A stretch of 64,000 nucleotides of DNA from Agrobacterium larrymoorei (GTDB taxonomy: Bacteria > Pseudomonadota > Alphaproteobacteria > Rhizobiales > Rhizobiaceae), in assembly GCF_005145045.1 (NCBI RefSeq), contig NZ_CP039691.1, positions 942,001 through 1,006,000 on the forward strand, in the 5' to 3' direction. The position numbers were made by a program, and so were the translations under genes. This document shows positions 52,313-61,508 of this stretch, piece by piece. Position 1 is the first letter of the stretch; each line of letters starts with the position of its first letter. The notes under the pieces were generated by a model. It saw only the letters and a program-made list of their open reading frames with translations. It was not told the DNA's origin and ran no database searches.

Positions 52313-53556
52313 ACATTGCCGGGCAGAGCTGGTTTTCCAAACCCGGTCTCACGCGTATTTTCGAGCTTCTGAATGCAGATGGCGGTGAAGTGCGGGTGGT
52401 GGGCGGTGCGGTGCGCAACGCGCTGATGGGCCTGCCCGTGGGTGACATCGATCTGGCCACGACGCTGCCGCCGCAGGATGTGGTTGAGCGCGCCAGGGAA
52501 GCTGGCATCAAGGCAGTGCCGACCGGTATCGAACATGGCACGGTAACGCTTGTTGTCGATGGCGAGGGCTACGAGGTAACCACGCTGCGCCGCGACGTGG
52601 AGACCGATGGCCGCCATGCACAGGTGGCTTTCGGCACCGACTGGAAAGAAGATGCCGAGCGCCGCGACCTGACGATCAATGCGCTTTATGCGGATGCCTC
52701 CGGCGAAGTCATCGACCTGATCGGCGGGCTGGCGGATATCGAAACGCGCACCGTGCGGTTCATTGGCGATGCGGCGACGCGGGTTGCCGAAGATTATCTG
52801 CGGATCTTACGCTTCTTCCGTTTCTTCGCCTATTATGGCTCTGGCCGTCCCGATGCCGATGGTTTGCGGGCAAGCGCGCGCGCCAAGGACAAGCTTTCCA
52901 CGCTTTCCGCCGAGCGGGTGTGGAGCGAGATGAAGAAGCTTCTTTCCGCCGATGACCCATCGCGCGCGCTTCTCTGGATGCGGCAGGCCGGTGTGCTGAC
53001 GCAAATTCTGCCCGAGACGGAAAAATGGGGCATCGACGCAATTCACGGTCTGGTGGCGGCGGAGCAGGCGCTGGGCTGGAAGCCCGATGCGATGCTGCGG
53101 CTGGCCTCAATCATTCCGCCGGATGTGGAGCGCCTTGCGGCGGTTGCCACCCGGCTTCGCATGTCGAAGAACGAGGCGTCGCGGCTGGAACAGTGGGCCA
53201 AGGCACCCGCTATCGACCCTGCCATGGCGGAAACCGCGCTGGACCGGCTGCTGTATCGGCAGAGCCCGGAGGGCGTGAAGATGCGGCTGCGGCTGGCGCT
53301 GAGTTCCGCGCGGGCGGATGTTTCAGGCGGTGAGGCTTCGATGCAGAAGATTGCGCGGCTTTCTACGCTGCTTGCGCGGGCGGAGAGGTTTCACAAACCG
53401 GTGTTTCCGTTGAGCGGGGCGGATGTTCTGGCAGCAGGTGTGACGCCGGGGCCGAGGGTTGGGGAGATACTCGGGCAGCTTGAGGATAAGTGGGTGGAGG
53501 GGAATTTCGCGCTGGAGCGGGAGGGGCTTTTGGGGCGATTGAAGGGGATGATTTAA
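52309..53556 (+). CDS. cca: CCA tRNA nucleotidyltransferase
   Basis: 415 residues from ATG 52309, overlapping the NUDIX stop. Class II nucleotidyltransferase head: VRVVGGAVRNALMGLPVGDIDLATTLPP (G-G-x-V-R and the DxD metal pair), then RRDVETDGRHAQVAFGTDWKEDAERRDLTINALYAD and the RNA-binding RFIGDAATRVAEDYLRILRFFRF. The enzyme adds or repairs the 3' CCA of tRNAs; some relatives are poly(A) polymerases, but the length and context favour CCA addition. It has no HD domain. Confidence 0.92.
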   Translation: MNIAGQSWFSKPGLTRIFELLNADGGEVRVVGGAVRNALMGLPVGDIDLATTLPPQDVVERAREAGIKAVPTGIEHGTVTLVVDGEGYEVTTLRRDVETDGRHAQVAFGTDWKEDAERRDLTINALYADASGEVIDLIGGLADIETRTVRFIGDAATRVAEDYLRILRFFRFFAYYGSGRPDADGLRASARAKDKLSTLSAERVWSEMKKLLSADDPSRALLWMRQAGVLTQILPETEKWGIDAIHGLVAAEQALGWKPDAMLRLASIIPPDVERLAAVATRLRMSKNEASRLEQWAKAPAIDPAMAETALDRLLYRQSPEGVKMRLRLALSSARADVSGGEASMQKIARLSTLLARAERFHKPVFPLSGADVLAAGVTPGPRVGEILGQLEDKWVEGNFALEREGLLGRLKGMI

Positions 53557-53568
53557 GTCTGGGTTGAG

Positions 53569-53767
53569 ACCCCTCACCAAGAAAACCTAGGACTTCGCTT
53601 TGCGAAGATCGAGGTTTTCTATCCTCTCCCACAAGGGGAGAGGAAGTGCCGCACCGCTTTCGTCCGGCTAATCGCGAGGGCGCGTGTGGGTATCTCTCCC
53701 CTGTGGGAGACAAAGCAATTTCAACATCTTAGCTTTAGCTAAGTGTTAGAAATTGCAAGTGAGGGGT
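53569..53767. repeat. Dispersed mosaic palindrome, family B, copy 2
   Basis: Bounded by ACCCCTCACC and GTGAGGGGT. It contains GACTTCGCTTTGCGAAG, CTCTCCC...GGGAGA pairs and CTTAGCTTTAGCTAAG: the blocks of 30843-31072 in the opposite order, so the two copies are inverted relative to each other. Confidence 0.8.
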
Positions 53768-53785
53768 TCTAACCTCAGCCCGATC

Positions 53786-53974
53786 TCAGGCCTGAACCTG
53801 GCTCTCATCCCGAATACGGTCCTTGATATTATCGACCATATTCTCGCGGATAAGCGTTTCTCCATGGGCCTGACGCATATGCTCTACTGCGCGGCGTACA
53901 ACCTCTGCGTCTTCATCTGCGCGGGTGTGCCAGGCGCAGCCGGGCACGAGGGTTCCACATTCAAACAATCTCAT
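53786..53974 (-). CDS. DUF1059 domain small protein
   Basis: 62 residues: MRLFECGTLVPGCAWHTRADEDAEVVRRAVEHMRQAHG... The CGTLVPGC pair of cysteines and the HMRQAHG ending of the helix are the DUF1059 hallmarks. Function unknown; the C-x6-C and His residues could bind a metal. It stands alone on the minus strand between repeat B and the next small gene. Confidence 0.85.
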   Translation of the reverse strand: MRLFECGTLVPGCAWHTRADEDAEVVRRAVEHMRQAHGETLIRENMVDNIKDRIRDESQVQA

Positions 53975-54065
53975 AACAGCCTCCCTGTATGAATAGCAGA
54001 CGCTGGCCCGCAGGCAGCAGACCGGTCTTGTCGTTCAAACGGGTGGGGAGGGGATAGGTTCCTCA

Positions 54066-54102
54066 CGAAAAACGCGCCCGACCTGATAAGGAGGGGCGCG
54101 TT
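54066..54102 (-). terminator. Intrinsic terminator of the small gene at 54126-54392
   Basis: On the minus strand AACGCGCCC (54094-54102) pairs with GGGCGCGTT (54071-54079), followed by TTTTT. Confidence 0.85.
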
Positions 54103-54125
54103 TGGAAATCGTATCAACAGAGCTA

Positions 54126-54392
54126 TTAGCTGTGTTCAGGCATTGCCCAGCAATGGAAAACGGAAGACGTGGCGGCGGCGGGGTGCGAGCCGGTATCTGC
54201 CTTGTCGTCATTCGCTGCCGCTTCGGTTGCGAGCTTGCGCTTTACCTGTTCGACATAAAATGACAATGGCAGTTCGCGGTCTCCGGTGGCCCGCATTTCA
54301 GTGGCCAGTCGGTCGATCAGTTCATTGGTGGGCAAGGTGTGCGGCTGCGTGTTGCCAGCCGCAGAAATGGGCATGCTGTTCGAAGTAATCAT
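54126..54392 (-). CDS. Small hypothetical protein (88 aa)
   Basis: Starts MITSNSMPISAAGNTQ, with GGAGGAG 9 bases upstream. The centre (TNELIDRLATEMRATGDRELPLSFYVEQVKRKLA) is predicted helical and conserved-looking; the ends look disordered. No family recognised. It has its own terminator, supporting real expression. Confidence 0.65.
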   Translation of the reverse strand: MITSNSMPISAAGNTQPHTLPTNELIDRLATEMRATGDRELPLSFYVEQVKRKLATEAAANDDKADTGSHPAAATSSVFHCWAMPEHS

Positions 54393-54527
54393 GACGATAG
54401 CTCCTCCAGTCCATCTACGGGCTGGAGACTATCACTGCCTTTGTAATTTCATAAGAGCTAATTTTCCAAAAAATCGTGAATCTCGCTGACGAAAGTCAAA
54501 CTTTTCGTGATTTCTGGAGAATGTTTT

Positions 54528-54559
54528 ATACCAAGGCTCCTATCATTGAGCCTTGGTAT
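54528..54559. repeat. 12-base perfect inverted repeat at the hemF 3' end
   Basis: ATACCAAGGCTC (54528-54539) and GAGCCTTGGTAT (54548-54559), touching the hemF stop codon. Neither side carries a T-run, so it is a stem-loop rather than a classical terminator. Confidence 0.7.
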
Positions 54560-55470
54560 TACGGCCAGCGGACCACTGGCGGAAGCGAGGAGAGAATCGA
54601 GTCCACGTTGCCACCGGTTTTCAGGCCGAAAATAGTGCCGCGGTCGTAGAGCAGGTTGAACTCCACGTAGCGTCCACGGCGGACCAGCTGCTCATCGCGA
54701 TCCTCTTCCGTCCAGGGCTGGTTGAAGTTGCCGCGCACGATCTTGGGATAGGCCAGATTGAAGGCGCGACCGACATCCTGCACGAAGGCGAAGTTGGCGT
54801 TCCAGTCGCCTTTCTCCTCATCCGGGTGCAGCCAGTCGAAAAAGATGCCGCCGATGCCGCGGGGCTCGTTTCGGTGCTTGAGGAAGAAATATTCGTCGCA
54901 CCATTGCTTGTAGCGCGGATAATCCGCCACCGTATGGCGATTGCAGGTAATTTCGAAGACGCGATGGAAAATCTGGCTGTCCTGATCTTCCTGGGTGCGG
55001 CGACGGTTGAGCACCGGCGTCAGGTCCGCGCCGCCGCCAAACCAGTGGCTGGAGGTGACGACCATGCGCGTATTCATGTGCACGGCGGGAACATTGGGAT
55101 TGACCGGGTGGGCAATGAGAGAAATGCCGGAGGCCCAGAAGCGCGGATCTTCATCCGCGCCGGGGATCTGGTGGCGGAACTCCTCGGAAAACTCGCCATG
55201 GACGGTGGAGGTGTGAACGCCGACCTTTTCGAACACGCGGCCTTCCATCATCGACATCTTGCCGCCACCGCCTTCGCCACCGTCGCGCAGCCATTCCTTC
55301 TGGGTGAAGCGACCAGGCTCCTGATCCGACAGCGGGCCTTGCAGCTCATCCTCTATGGTTTCGAAGGAGGCGACGATGGTGTCGCGCAGGCTCTCGAACC
55401 AGGCCTTGGCAAGCGCCTTCTTGTCCTCAATGTCGTCCGGCAGGCCCTTTGGCAAAACGGGGCGTTCCAT
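54559..55470 (-). CDS. hemF: Oxygen-dependent coproporphyrinogen III oxidase
   Basis: 303 residues from ATG 55470 with AAGGAGA 7 bases upstream; the frame extends further upstream without support. The conserved regions are [66 protein letters not shown] and [15 protein letters not shown]. The enzyme decarboxylates coproporphyrinogen III to protoporphyrinogen IX with O2 during heme synthesis. The divergent gene at 55596 is unrelated. Confidence 0.97.
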   Translation of the reverse strand: MERPVLPKGLPDDIEDKKALAKAWFESLRDTIVASFETIEDELQGPLSDQEPGRFTQKEWLRDGGEGGGGKMSMMEGRVFEKVGVHTSTVHGEFSEEFRHQIPGADEDPRFWASGISLIAHPVNPNVPAVHMNTRMVVTSSHWFGGGADLTPVLNRRRTQEDQDSQIFHRVFEITCNRHTVADYPRYKQWCDEYFFLKHRNEPRGIGGIFFDWLHPDEEKGDWNANFAFVQDVGRAFNLAYPKIVRGNFNQPWTEEDRDEQLVRRGRYVEFNLLYDRGTIFGLKTGGNVDSILSSLPPVVRWP

Positions 55471-55595
55471 ATCCGGTCTCCTTGATGCGATTCGTTCCGT
55501 GCAATTCGGGTGTAGCAGCCGTGCGGCGCGGTTACAATTTCGACTCGCCAAGCAGATGTGGAGACACTATCTTTTGAATATCACGAGGGATTGGC

Positions 55596-55871
55596 ATGAC
55601 GAAATTTACCGGACCGCCACCGCTTGAAGGCCTGAAACGCAGGATCGCCGCCCATCGCCGCGACCGCGATGGCGCGATTCCCAAGAACGACAAGAACGGC
55701 ATGTTCGTGCGCCAGACATTCTGCATGACGCGGACGGAAGCGCGCGCCAAGGCGAAAGAATGGTTCGACGAATACCCCAAGGCCGCCTACTGGACCGAGG
55801 TCGAGAGCTGGCGGCAGCTGGAAGGTGACCGGATCGAGTTTACCATGCGGCGGTTGCCCTCGGCGGACTGA
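55596..55871 (+). CDS. Conserved small hypothetical protein (91 aa)
   Basis: Starts MTKFTGPPPLEGLKRRIAAHRRDRDG; GAGGG lies 6 bases upstream. Basic N-terminal half, then a compact acidic/aromatic C-terminal half (TEARAKAKEWFDEYPKAAYWTEVESWRQLEGDRIEFTMRRLP). No family function known to me. Divergent from hemF, and upstream of the toxin-antitoxin pair but with its own spacing. Confidence 0.72.
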   Translation: MTKFTGPPPLEGLKRRIAAHRRDRDGAIPKNDKNGMFVRQTFCMTRTEARAKAKEWFDEYPKAAYWTEVESWRQLEGDRIEFTMRRLPSAD

Positions 55872-55886
55872 TAAGGCGACACCGAG

Positions 55887-55933
55887 TTGACAGCGGATTG
55901 GCCTGAACCAATAATGGTATTACCTTTGTATAC
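55887..55933 (+). promoter_or_regulatory. Promoter and operator of the toxin-antitoxin pair
   Basis: TTGACA (55887-55892), a 17-base spacer, AATAAT (55910-55915), overlapped by GGTAT...ATACC (55916-55933), a partial palindrome suited to autoregulation by a ribbon-helix-helix antitoxin. Confidence 0.55.
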
Positions 55934-55948
55934 CCTCAAGGAAAATCA

Positions 55949-56233
55949 ATGCCGGGACCACATCCAGTTGCGGTGAAGCTCGATCCGGAGGTCCACGCCC
56001 GGATGCGGAAGCTTGCGCAGGCGCAGCACCGTTCCACGCACTACCTGATGCGCGAGGCTATCGCGCAATATGTTGAGCGTGAGGAAAAGCGTGCGGCGTT
56101 TCGGCAGGATGCTTTGGAGGCGTGGTCTGCTTATCAGGCGAGTGGATCGCATCTCAATCAGACAGAAGCCGATGAGTGGTTGGCCAAGCTTGAGGCCGGG
56201 CAGGACGTGGAACCGCCTGAATGCCACAACTGA
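55949..56233 (+). CDS. Ribbon-helix-helix antitoxin (CopG/RelB type)
   Basis: 94 residues. The N-terminal ribbon-helix-helix (PVAVKLDPEVHARMRKLAQAQHRSTHYLMREAIAQYVEREE) is followed by a toxin-wrapping tail (ALEAWSAYQASGSHLNQTEADEWLAKLEAGQD). It binds its own promoter and neutralises the downstream toxin. It overlaps the toxin start by 13 bases, typical of type II modules. Confidence 0.88.
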   Translation: MPGPHPVAVKLDPEVHARMRKLAQAQHRSTHYLMREAIAQYVEREEKRAAFRQDALEAWSAYQASGSHLNQTEADEWLAKLEAGQDVEPPECHN

Positions 56234-56514
56234 TCTGGACGCCAGAAGCACTCAGGGACGTTCAGCGCTGTTATCGTTTTCTTGCCCCGAAAAATCCAGA
56301 TGCTGCATCTCGGGCGATAAAGTCCATTCGCGAAAAGATGCGGATGATCGTGACGCATCCGGCCATTGGCCGCCCCGTCGACAAGATGGCCCCGGAATTT
56401 CGGGAATTGCTTATTCCGTTTGGTGAGAGCGGCTATGTCGCGCTTTACCGTTTGGATGGTGATCTGGCCGTGGTTTTGGCCGTGCGTCATCAAAATGAAG
56501 CTGGTTACACCTGA
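56221..56514 (+). CDS. RelE/ParE-family toxin
   Basis: 97 residues: MPQLIWTPEALRDVQRCYRFLAPKNPDAASRAIKSIREKM..., the RelE/ParE N-terminal helical pair, then HPAIGRPVDKMAPEFRELLIPFGESGYVALYRLDGD, the conserved beta-sheet. Members either cleave ribosome-bound mRNA (RelE) or poison gyrase (ParE); the sequence fits ParE slightly better because the RelE catalytic basic residues are not obvious. Chromosomal stabilisation or stress module. Confidence 0.88.
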   Translation: MPQLIWTPEALRDVQRCYRFLAPKNPDAASRAIKSIREKMRMIVTHPAIGRPVDKMAPEFRELLIPFGESGYVALYRLDGDLAVVLAVRHQNEAGYT

Positions 56515-56539
56515 TCGCGCGTACTTCTCGTGAAGAGCC

Positions 56540-58192
56540 TCAGCTTCTACTTTCCGCCGCCCGCAACCGGCTTTCACCCAGCACGCCGCTTTCATCCAGA
56601 ATGGGATGCGCTACCGACACGATGTGGGCGTTGATGCGCTTGAGGTCTCGCAGCATGTCGAGGTGGAGGGAGCTGGTCTGGAGGCTTTCCATCAGGCCGT
56701 CGCGCAGGCGCTCCAGATGGCGGCCGGAGGAGCGTTTTTCGAGGCGGCGGATGTCGATCTTGATTTCCATGAGGCGGCGGGCGAGCGCGAAATCGCCGGT
56801 GACGAGAATGCTCTGCGCGGAGCGCAGGTTTTCTATCGTCATGTCGAACAGGGTCTTCAGCTCGTCATAGCCCTCATCGGAAAATTTGAAGCCGTTCAGA
56901 ACCTTCTTGCGGATCTGCTCGCACAAGCCTTTCTCGATGATATCGCCGATATGTTCGAGATTGATGGCGTAATCGATGATGGTGATCGAGCGGCGGGCGT
57001 CGTGTTCGTCCAGACCTTTGCGGCCCAGCTGGGAGAGATAGATTTTCACCTCCTGCTGCAGCCGGTCCACCTTCTTTTCCAGCGTGGTGATTTCGGCGAG
57101 CGGGGCGAGATCATTGTGTTTGAAGGCGTTCTCGGTGCGGATCAGCATGCGCTCGATGGCGTCGCCGACGACCAGAACTTCGCGGGTGGCGTTGGCGAGT
57201 GCCACGACCGGCGTATCCAGAGCATCCGCATCGAGAAATTTCGGGCCGTCATCGGCCTGAACATCGGCTGGCACGATTTTCGCCATCATATCCGAGACAA
57301 AACCGGACAGCGGCCATGCAACGATGGTGAGCAGAATATTGAAGATGAGATGCGCATCCACCGGCAGCATGCTTTCCGCAAGCGGCAGTTTTTGCAGGGC
57401 TTCTGCGCCATAGGAGGCAAGCGGAAGTGCGATGGCGCAGCCGACCGCGCGGATGATGAGGTTGCCGAGCGTGATGCGCCGTGCCGAGGCCGGGGCGCTG
57501 AGCGTTGCGATGACCGGCGGGATTGCGCCGCCGAGATTAGCACCGAGGATCAGCACTATGATGAGGCCGGTGGAAAGAATATCCGCCGAGGCGAGCGAGA
57601 GGATCAGCACCACCATCGCAAGGCTGGAGGATGAGAAAAAGGCCATGGCGGCGGAAAGCAGCAGTGCTACCGGCCATGCATCATCGAGAAGGCCGATGAA
57701 GGCTCCGAGTGCGGGAGAGGCGCGCATCGGTTCGGTGGCGTTGCTGAGCAGATGCAGCGAAAGCAGCATGAGGCCGACGCCGACCAGCGCCGTGCCGCCA
57801 CCTTGGCGGGCATTCGATGTGCCTTTGCGCAGCACGATGCCGGAAAGGATGAGGAGCGGGGAGAGCCAAGCGACGCCTGTCGCGAAAATCCATGCTGTGA
57901 CGGCGGTGCCGACATTGGCACCGAGAAGAACGATCTGCGCCATGCGCGGGCGGATCAGTTCTCGTTCCGCGAATGATGCCACGGTGAGGGCCGTTGCGGT
58001 GGAACTCTGAAGCGCAATCGTTGCGAAAAAGCCGGAAAGGAAGGAGCGCGGGCCGTTCTTGGTGCCGGTGGCAAGGGCGGTTCTAAGCTTGACGCCGAAG
58101 GCGCGCGTCACGCCGTCCTTGACTTGCGCAAGGCCGAACAGAAGCAGGGCAACCGCTCCCAGCAGATTGACGATAACGATCGTGGATTCCAT
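56540..58192 (-). CDS. Na+/phosphate cotransporter-like protein with PhoU-type domain
   Basis: 550 residues. Two inverted membrane repeats of four to five helices each carry the NptA/PhoU-linked signatures ALQSSTATALTVASF and FFSSSSLAMVVLI. A cytosolic helical domain at about 340-540 (TREVLVVGDAIERMLIRTENAF... EKKVDRLQQEVKIYL) is a PhoU-like four-helix bundle. Such fused proteins occur widely in bacteria and are thought to import phosphate with sodium. It stands alone with no pho genes near. Confidence 0.9.
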   Translation of the reverse strand: MESTIVIVNLLGAVALLLFGLAQVKDGVTRAFGVKLRTALATGTKNGPRSFLSGFFATIALQSSTATALTVASFAERELIRPRMAQIVLLGANVGTAVTAWIFATGVAWLSPLLILSGIVLRKGTSNARQGGGTALVGVGLMLLSLHLLSNATEPMRASPALGAFIGLLDDAWPVALLLSAAMAFFSSSSLAMVVLILSLASADILSTGLIIVLILGANLGGAIPPVIATLSAPASARRITLGNLIIRAVGCAIALPLASYGAEALQKLPLAESMLPVDAHLIFNILLTIVAWPLSGFVSDMMAKIVPADVQADDGPKFLDADALDTPVVALANATREVLVVGDAIERMLIRTENAFKHNDLAPLAEITTLEKKVDRLQQEVKIYLSQLGRKGLDEHDARRSITIIDYAINLEHIGDIIEKGLCEQIRKKVLNGFKFSDEGYDELKTLFDMTIENLRSAQSILVTGDFALARRLMEIKIDIRRLEKRSSGRHLERLRDGLMESLQTSSLHLDMLRDLKRINAHIVSVAHPILDESGVLGESRLRAAESRS

Positions 58193-58423
58193 TTTGCGGC
58201 CACTCCTTTCCGTCTTTTCTGTTTTTTATCAGAAGAGCCTTACCCGAAGCCGTTTCAAGTAGAGTTCCTGCTTCAAACTTTTGCTGGAAATGCTTCAGGG
58301 CATTCTACAATGCGAAAAGTTTACGGGCAGGAAACATCTTAGTTGGCTAAACAAATATAGGCGCCGCTGGTTGCGGCGTACAGGGCCGTTTGCGACATTT
58401 TTCCTTCCAAAGCGGAAGTGATT

Positions 58424-58885
58424 TCACTCCCAGGCAGTCTGCCGCAGGGCTTCCCCGGCAATCATTGCGGCAGACATGGCGACGTTGATGGAGCGCTGGC
58501 CTTCGACCATGGGAATGATGACGCGTTCGTCCGATTTTTCATGGACGTTATCGGGCACGCCAGCGCTTTCCCGCCCGAAGAGAAGAATGTCGTCGGCGCG
58601 GTAATCGATTTTGGTATAGGGCAGGGCCGCCTTGGTGGAAGCCAGCACCAGACGTCGCCCGGTGGAGGCGCGCCATTCTTCGAAACGTTCCCAGTTCATA
58701 TGCCGGGTGAGGGAGGCCATGGCGAGATAATCCATGCCTGCGCGCTTCAGGTTGCGGTCGGAAATATCGAAGCCAGCGGGCTCGATAATATCCACGCCGA
58801 TGCCGAGGCAGGCGGCCAGTCTCAGAATGGTGCCGGTATTGCCAGGAATATCGGGCTGATAAAGGGCGATCCTGATATCCGGCAT
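58424..58885 (-). CDS. trmL: tRNA (cytidine(34)-2'-O)-methyltransferase
   Basis: 153 residues, the short SPOUT family. Motifs: IALYQPDIPGNTGTILRLAACLG (N-terminal), DDILLFGRESAGVPDNV and VEGQRSINVAMSAAMIAGEALRQ, the C-terminal knot that binds SAM. TrmL methylates the wobble nucleotide of tRNA-Leu isoacceptors. Length and motifs agree with TrmL and not with larger TrmH proteins. Confidence 0.93.
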   Translation of the reverse strand: MPDIRIALYQPDIPGNTGTILRLAACLGIGVDIIEPAGFDISDRNLKRAGMDYLAMASLTRHMNWERFEEWRASTGRRLVLASTKAALPYTKIDYRADDILLFGRESAGVPDNVHEKSDERVIIPMVEGQRSINVAMSAAMIAGEALRQTAWE

Positions 58886-59090
58886 TAGGGCTTCCTTTTA
58901 TTGGTGAGGCCGAGGCGGTTAGCATGGGAGACGCCGTATGAATAGACGCTGCGGTTTCCCGCCTGTCACTTAAAGGCCACAAGTTCTGGCTGCGCGGCGC
59001 AATCTTTGATTTGCAGCCGTTTCCGGCTGGTCAATGCTCATATTTTAAGCTACAAGAGCGCATCTTCAACACCAGCCTCAGGAGGTTCAG

Positions 59091-59147
59091 ATGAATATTC
59101 ACGTTCGATATCGCCTCCCAGCCTTTGTAGTGCCCAATCAGGCCTAG
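59091..59147 (+). CDS. 18-codon leader peptide upstream of ABC exporter
   Basis: A perfect AGGAGG 5 bases before ATG 59091, the frame MNIHVRYRLPAFVVPNQA and stop TAG at 59145. The exporter start is 150 bases downstream. Strongly translated short frames ahead of drug exporters sometimes sense translation inhibitors by ribosome stalling; that role is inference here. Confidence 0.5.
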   Translation: MNIHVRYRLPAFVVPNQA

Positions 59148-59299
59148 GTGTATCTCTGCGGAGCTTCCGCAATCTTCCTATTTAAAGAATCGTCATGTGG
59201 CTGTTACGGCCACGTTCCATGTGTTTTCCCGTTCTGGCTGTGGGAGCCTTCCTCCTGCCGCATCGTTCTTTCGGGGTATTCTATCCGGAGCTTGGCCAA

Positions 59300-61156
59300 A
59301 TGTTCGGCTGGTTTGAAAAAAGACTCGATCCATTTCCCTCTTCTGCGCCGTCCACGCCGCCGAAGACGCTGATTGCCTTCATGTGGCACTATGTGAAGCC
59401 CGCATGGCCGTGGCTGCTGCTACTTGGCCTGATGTCCATGGGCATCGCGGTTGCGGAAGCGATGCTCTATAAATTCCTGGGCAATATCGTGGACTGGCTG
59501 TCTACCGCCAACCGCGAGACATTCTTTGCGGATGAGGGCATGCACCTGATCGGCATGGGTGCGCTGGTGCTGATTGCGCTGCCTTTGATGGGCGCGATCC
59601 ACACCATGACCATGCACCAGACGCTGGCCGGCAACTTTGGCATGATTGCGCGCTGGCGGATGCACCGTTACCTGCTGCGCCATTCCATGACCTTCTTTGC
59701 CAACGAGTTTGCCGGACGTGTTTCGACAAAGGTGATGCAGACGGCGCTCGCAATCCGCGAAGTGGCGCTGAAGATCATCGATGTTTTCGTCTATGCCATC
59801 AGCTTCGTCATTTCGATGCTGTTCATGGTGGCGGCTGCGGATTGGCGGCTGGTGATACCGCTGCTCGTCTGGCTCGGCATCTACATCTGCATTCTGACCT
59901 ATTTCGTGCCGAAACTTGGCCGTCTGGCGCAAGAGCAGGCGGATGCGCGCTCCATGATGACGGGCCGTATCGTGGACAGCTACACCAACATCTCCACGAT
60001 CAAGCTGTTTTCGCATGCCGGTCGCGAGGAGGTCTATGCGCGTGACGGGATGAATGTGTTCCTTGGAACGGTTCATCGCCAGATGCGCAAGATTTCCGGC
60101 TTCAACATGATGATCGACATCAACAATGCGATTGTGATGTTTTCGACTGCCGGTCTCGGCCTGTATTTCTGGATGCAGGGTTCGGTCAGCGCGGGTTCCG
60201 TTGCCATTGCCATCAGCCTTTCCATGCGCGTCAACGGTATGTCGCAGTGGATCATGTGGGAAGTGACGGCGCTGTTCGAAAATATCGGCACGGTCTATGA
60301 CGGCATGTCGATGATGACGAAGGCGCATGACATCGTGGATGTTGCCAATGCGCCAGTGCTGGCGGCTCCCAAAGGCTCTATCCGCTACGACGACGTGCGG
60401 TTCCACTATGGCAAGAACAAGGGTGTCATCGATGGCCTGACGCTGGATATCAAGCCGGGTGAAAAAGTCGGTCTGGTCGGGCGCTCCGGCGCTGGCAAGA
60501 CGACGCTGATGAACCTGTTGCTGCGCTTCTACGATCTGGAGGGCGGCAGGATCACTATTGACGGTCAGGATATTTCGAAGGTGTCGCAGGACAGTCTTCG
60601 CAGCCTGATCGGCGTGGTGACGCAGGATACATCGCTGCTGCACCGCTCGATCCGCGATAACATCGCCTATGGTCATCCCGGGGCGACGGATGAGGAAATC
60701 ATTGCGGCGGCCAAGCGTGCCAATGCGTGGGACTTCATCGAATCGCTGGTGGATATGCATGGCCGCGAAGCGCTGGATGCGCAGGTGGGCGAGCGTGGCG
60801 TGAAGCTTTCCGGCGGTCAGCGCCAGCGTATCGCCATTGCCCGCGTGTTCCTGAAGAACGCTCCGATCCTCGTTCTGGACGAAGCGACATCTGCGCTAGA
60901 CAGCGAGGTGGAGCAGGCCATTCAGGAAAACCTGTTCGCGCTGATGGAAGGCAAGACCGTGATTGCGATTGCGCACCGCCTTTCGACGCTGACCGAGATG
61001 GATCTCCTGATCATTCTCGACAAGGGCCGGATCGTGGAGGCGGGCACCCATTCGGAGCTTGTGGCGGAGGGTGGTATCTATGCCGATCTCTGGCACCGCC
61101 AGTCCGGCGGCTTCATTGCCGATGAGGAACAGGAAATGAAGGCCGCTGGCGAGTAA
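59300..61156 (+). CDS. ABC exporter, fused membrane and ATPase domains
   Basis: 618 residues from ATG 59300 (MFGWFEKRLDPF), chosen by alignment with the paralogue that starts at 63570 (MIITRVFRYFENWIEPF); the frame is open from 59195. Six membrane segments to about residue 330, then the ATPase: Walker A GRSGAGKTT, signature LSGGQRQR, Walker B ILVLDEATSALD, and the switch IAHRLST. The homodimer or heterodimer exports lipids, peptides or drugs. It is separated from its paralogue by a chemoreceptor gene, so they could pair as a heterodimer. Confidence 0.9.
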   Translation: MFGWFEKRLDPFPSSAPSTPPKTLIAFMWHYVKPAWPWLLLLGLMSMGIAVAEAMLYKFLGNIVDWLSTANRETFFADEGMHLIGMGALVLIALPLMGAIHTMTMHQTLAGNFGMIARWRMHRYLLRHSMTFFANEFAGRVSTKVMQTALAIREVALKIIDVFVYAISFVISMLFMVAAADWRLVIPLLVWLGIYICILTYFVPKLGRLAQEQADARSMMTGRIVDSYTNISTIKLFSHAGREEVYARDGMNVFLGTVHRQMRKISGFNMMIDINNAIVMFSTAGLGLYFWMQGSVSAGSVAIAISLSMRVNGMSQWIMWEVTALFENIGTVYDGMSMMTKAHDIVDVANAPVLAAPKGSIRYDDVRFHYGKNKGVIDGLTLDIKPGEKVGLVGRSGAGKTTLMNLLLRFYDLEGGRITIDGQDISKVSQDSLRSLIGVVTQDTSLLHRSIRDNIAYGHPGATDEEIIAAAKRANAWDFIESLVDMHGREALDAQVGERGVKLSGGQRQRIAIARVFLKNAPILVLDEATSALDSEVEQAIQENLFALMEGKTVIAIAHRLSTLTEMDLLIILDKGRIVEAGTHSELVAEGGIYADLWHRQSGGFIADEEQEMKAAGE

Positions 61157-61185
61157 AAGGCAGCGGCACCATCCTTAAACAGATC

Positions 61186-61217
61186 AAAGCCCGTGCTCGT
61201 CGGAGTGCGGGCTTTTT
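61186..61217 (+). terminator. Intrinsic terminator of the ABC exporter
   Basis: AAGCCCG...CGGGCTT stem followed by TTTTT, 30 bases after the stop. Confidence 0.88.
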
Positions 61218-61508
61218 GTTTGGATGATTTCACTGGTGTTGCTGTATCGAAGCGGGCTTTCTGCCTCGTTTCGCGAGGGCTGCGTGGTTAAGCAGATGTG
61301 AAGAACCCACTCAATATTTTGCACGCAATATCTCGTCGATATCTCGCATTTTATCTCATGTATACCGTTACTAATCACGAATATGTTCATTCAATACTAT
61401 GCTATTTTGTGTGTTACTCTTGGGATTTTAATTAAATATTTAGCGAATCCGGATGATTAGATTGTTCAATCACATAATCTATTCTCGTTTTGTTTTGAGG
61501 TTGCCGAT
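61218..61508. other. AT-rich intergenic region upstream of the chemoreceptor
   Basis: About 290 bases, AT-rich, holding the chemoreceptor promoter. No gene or strong palindrome is seen. The AT-richness is typical of motility-gene promoters but no consensus could be fixed. Confidence 0.4.

Noticed and set aside
54528..54559. Terminator for hemF
   Set aside because: The stem is perfect but neither strand has a T-run; kept as an inverted repeat only.
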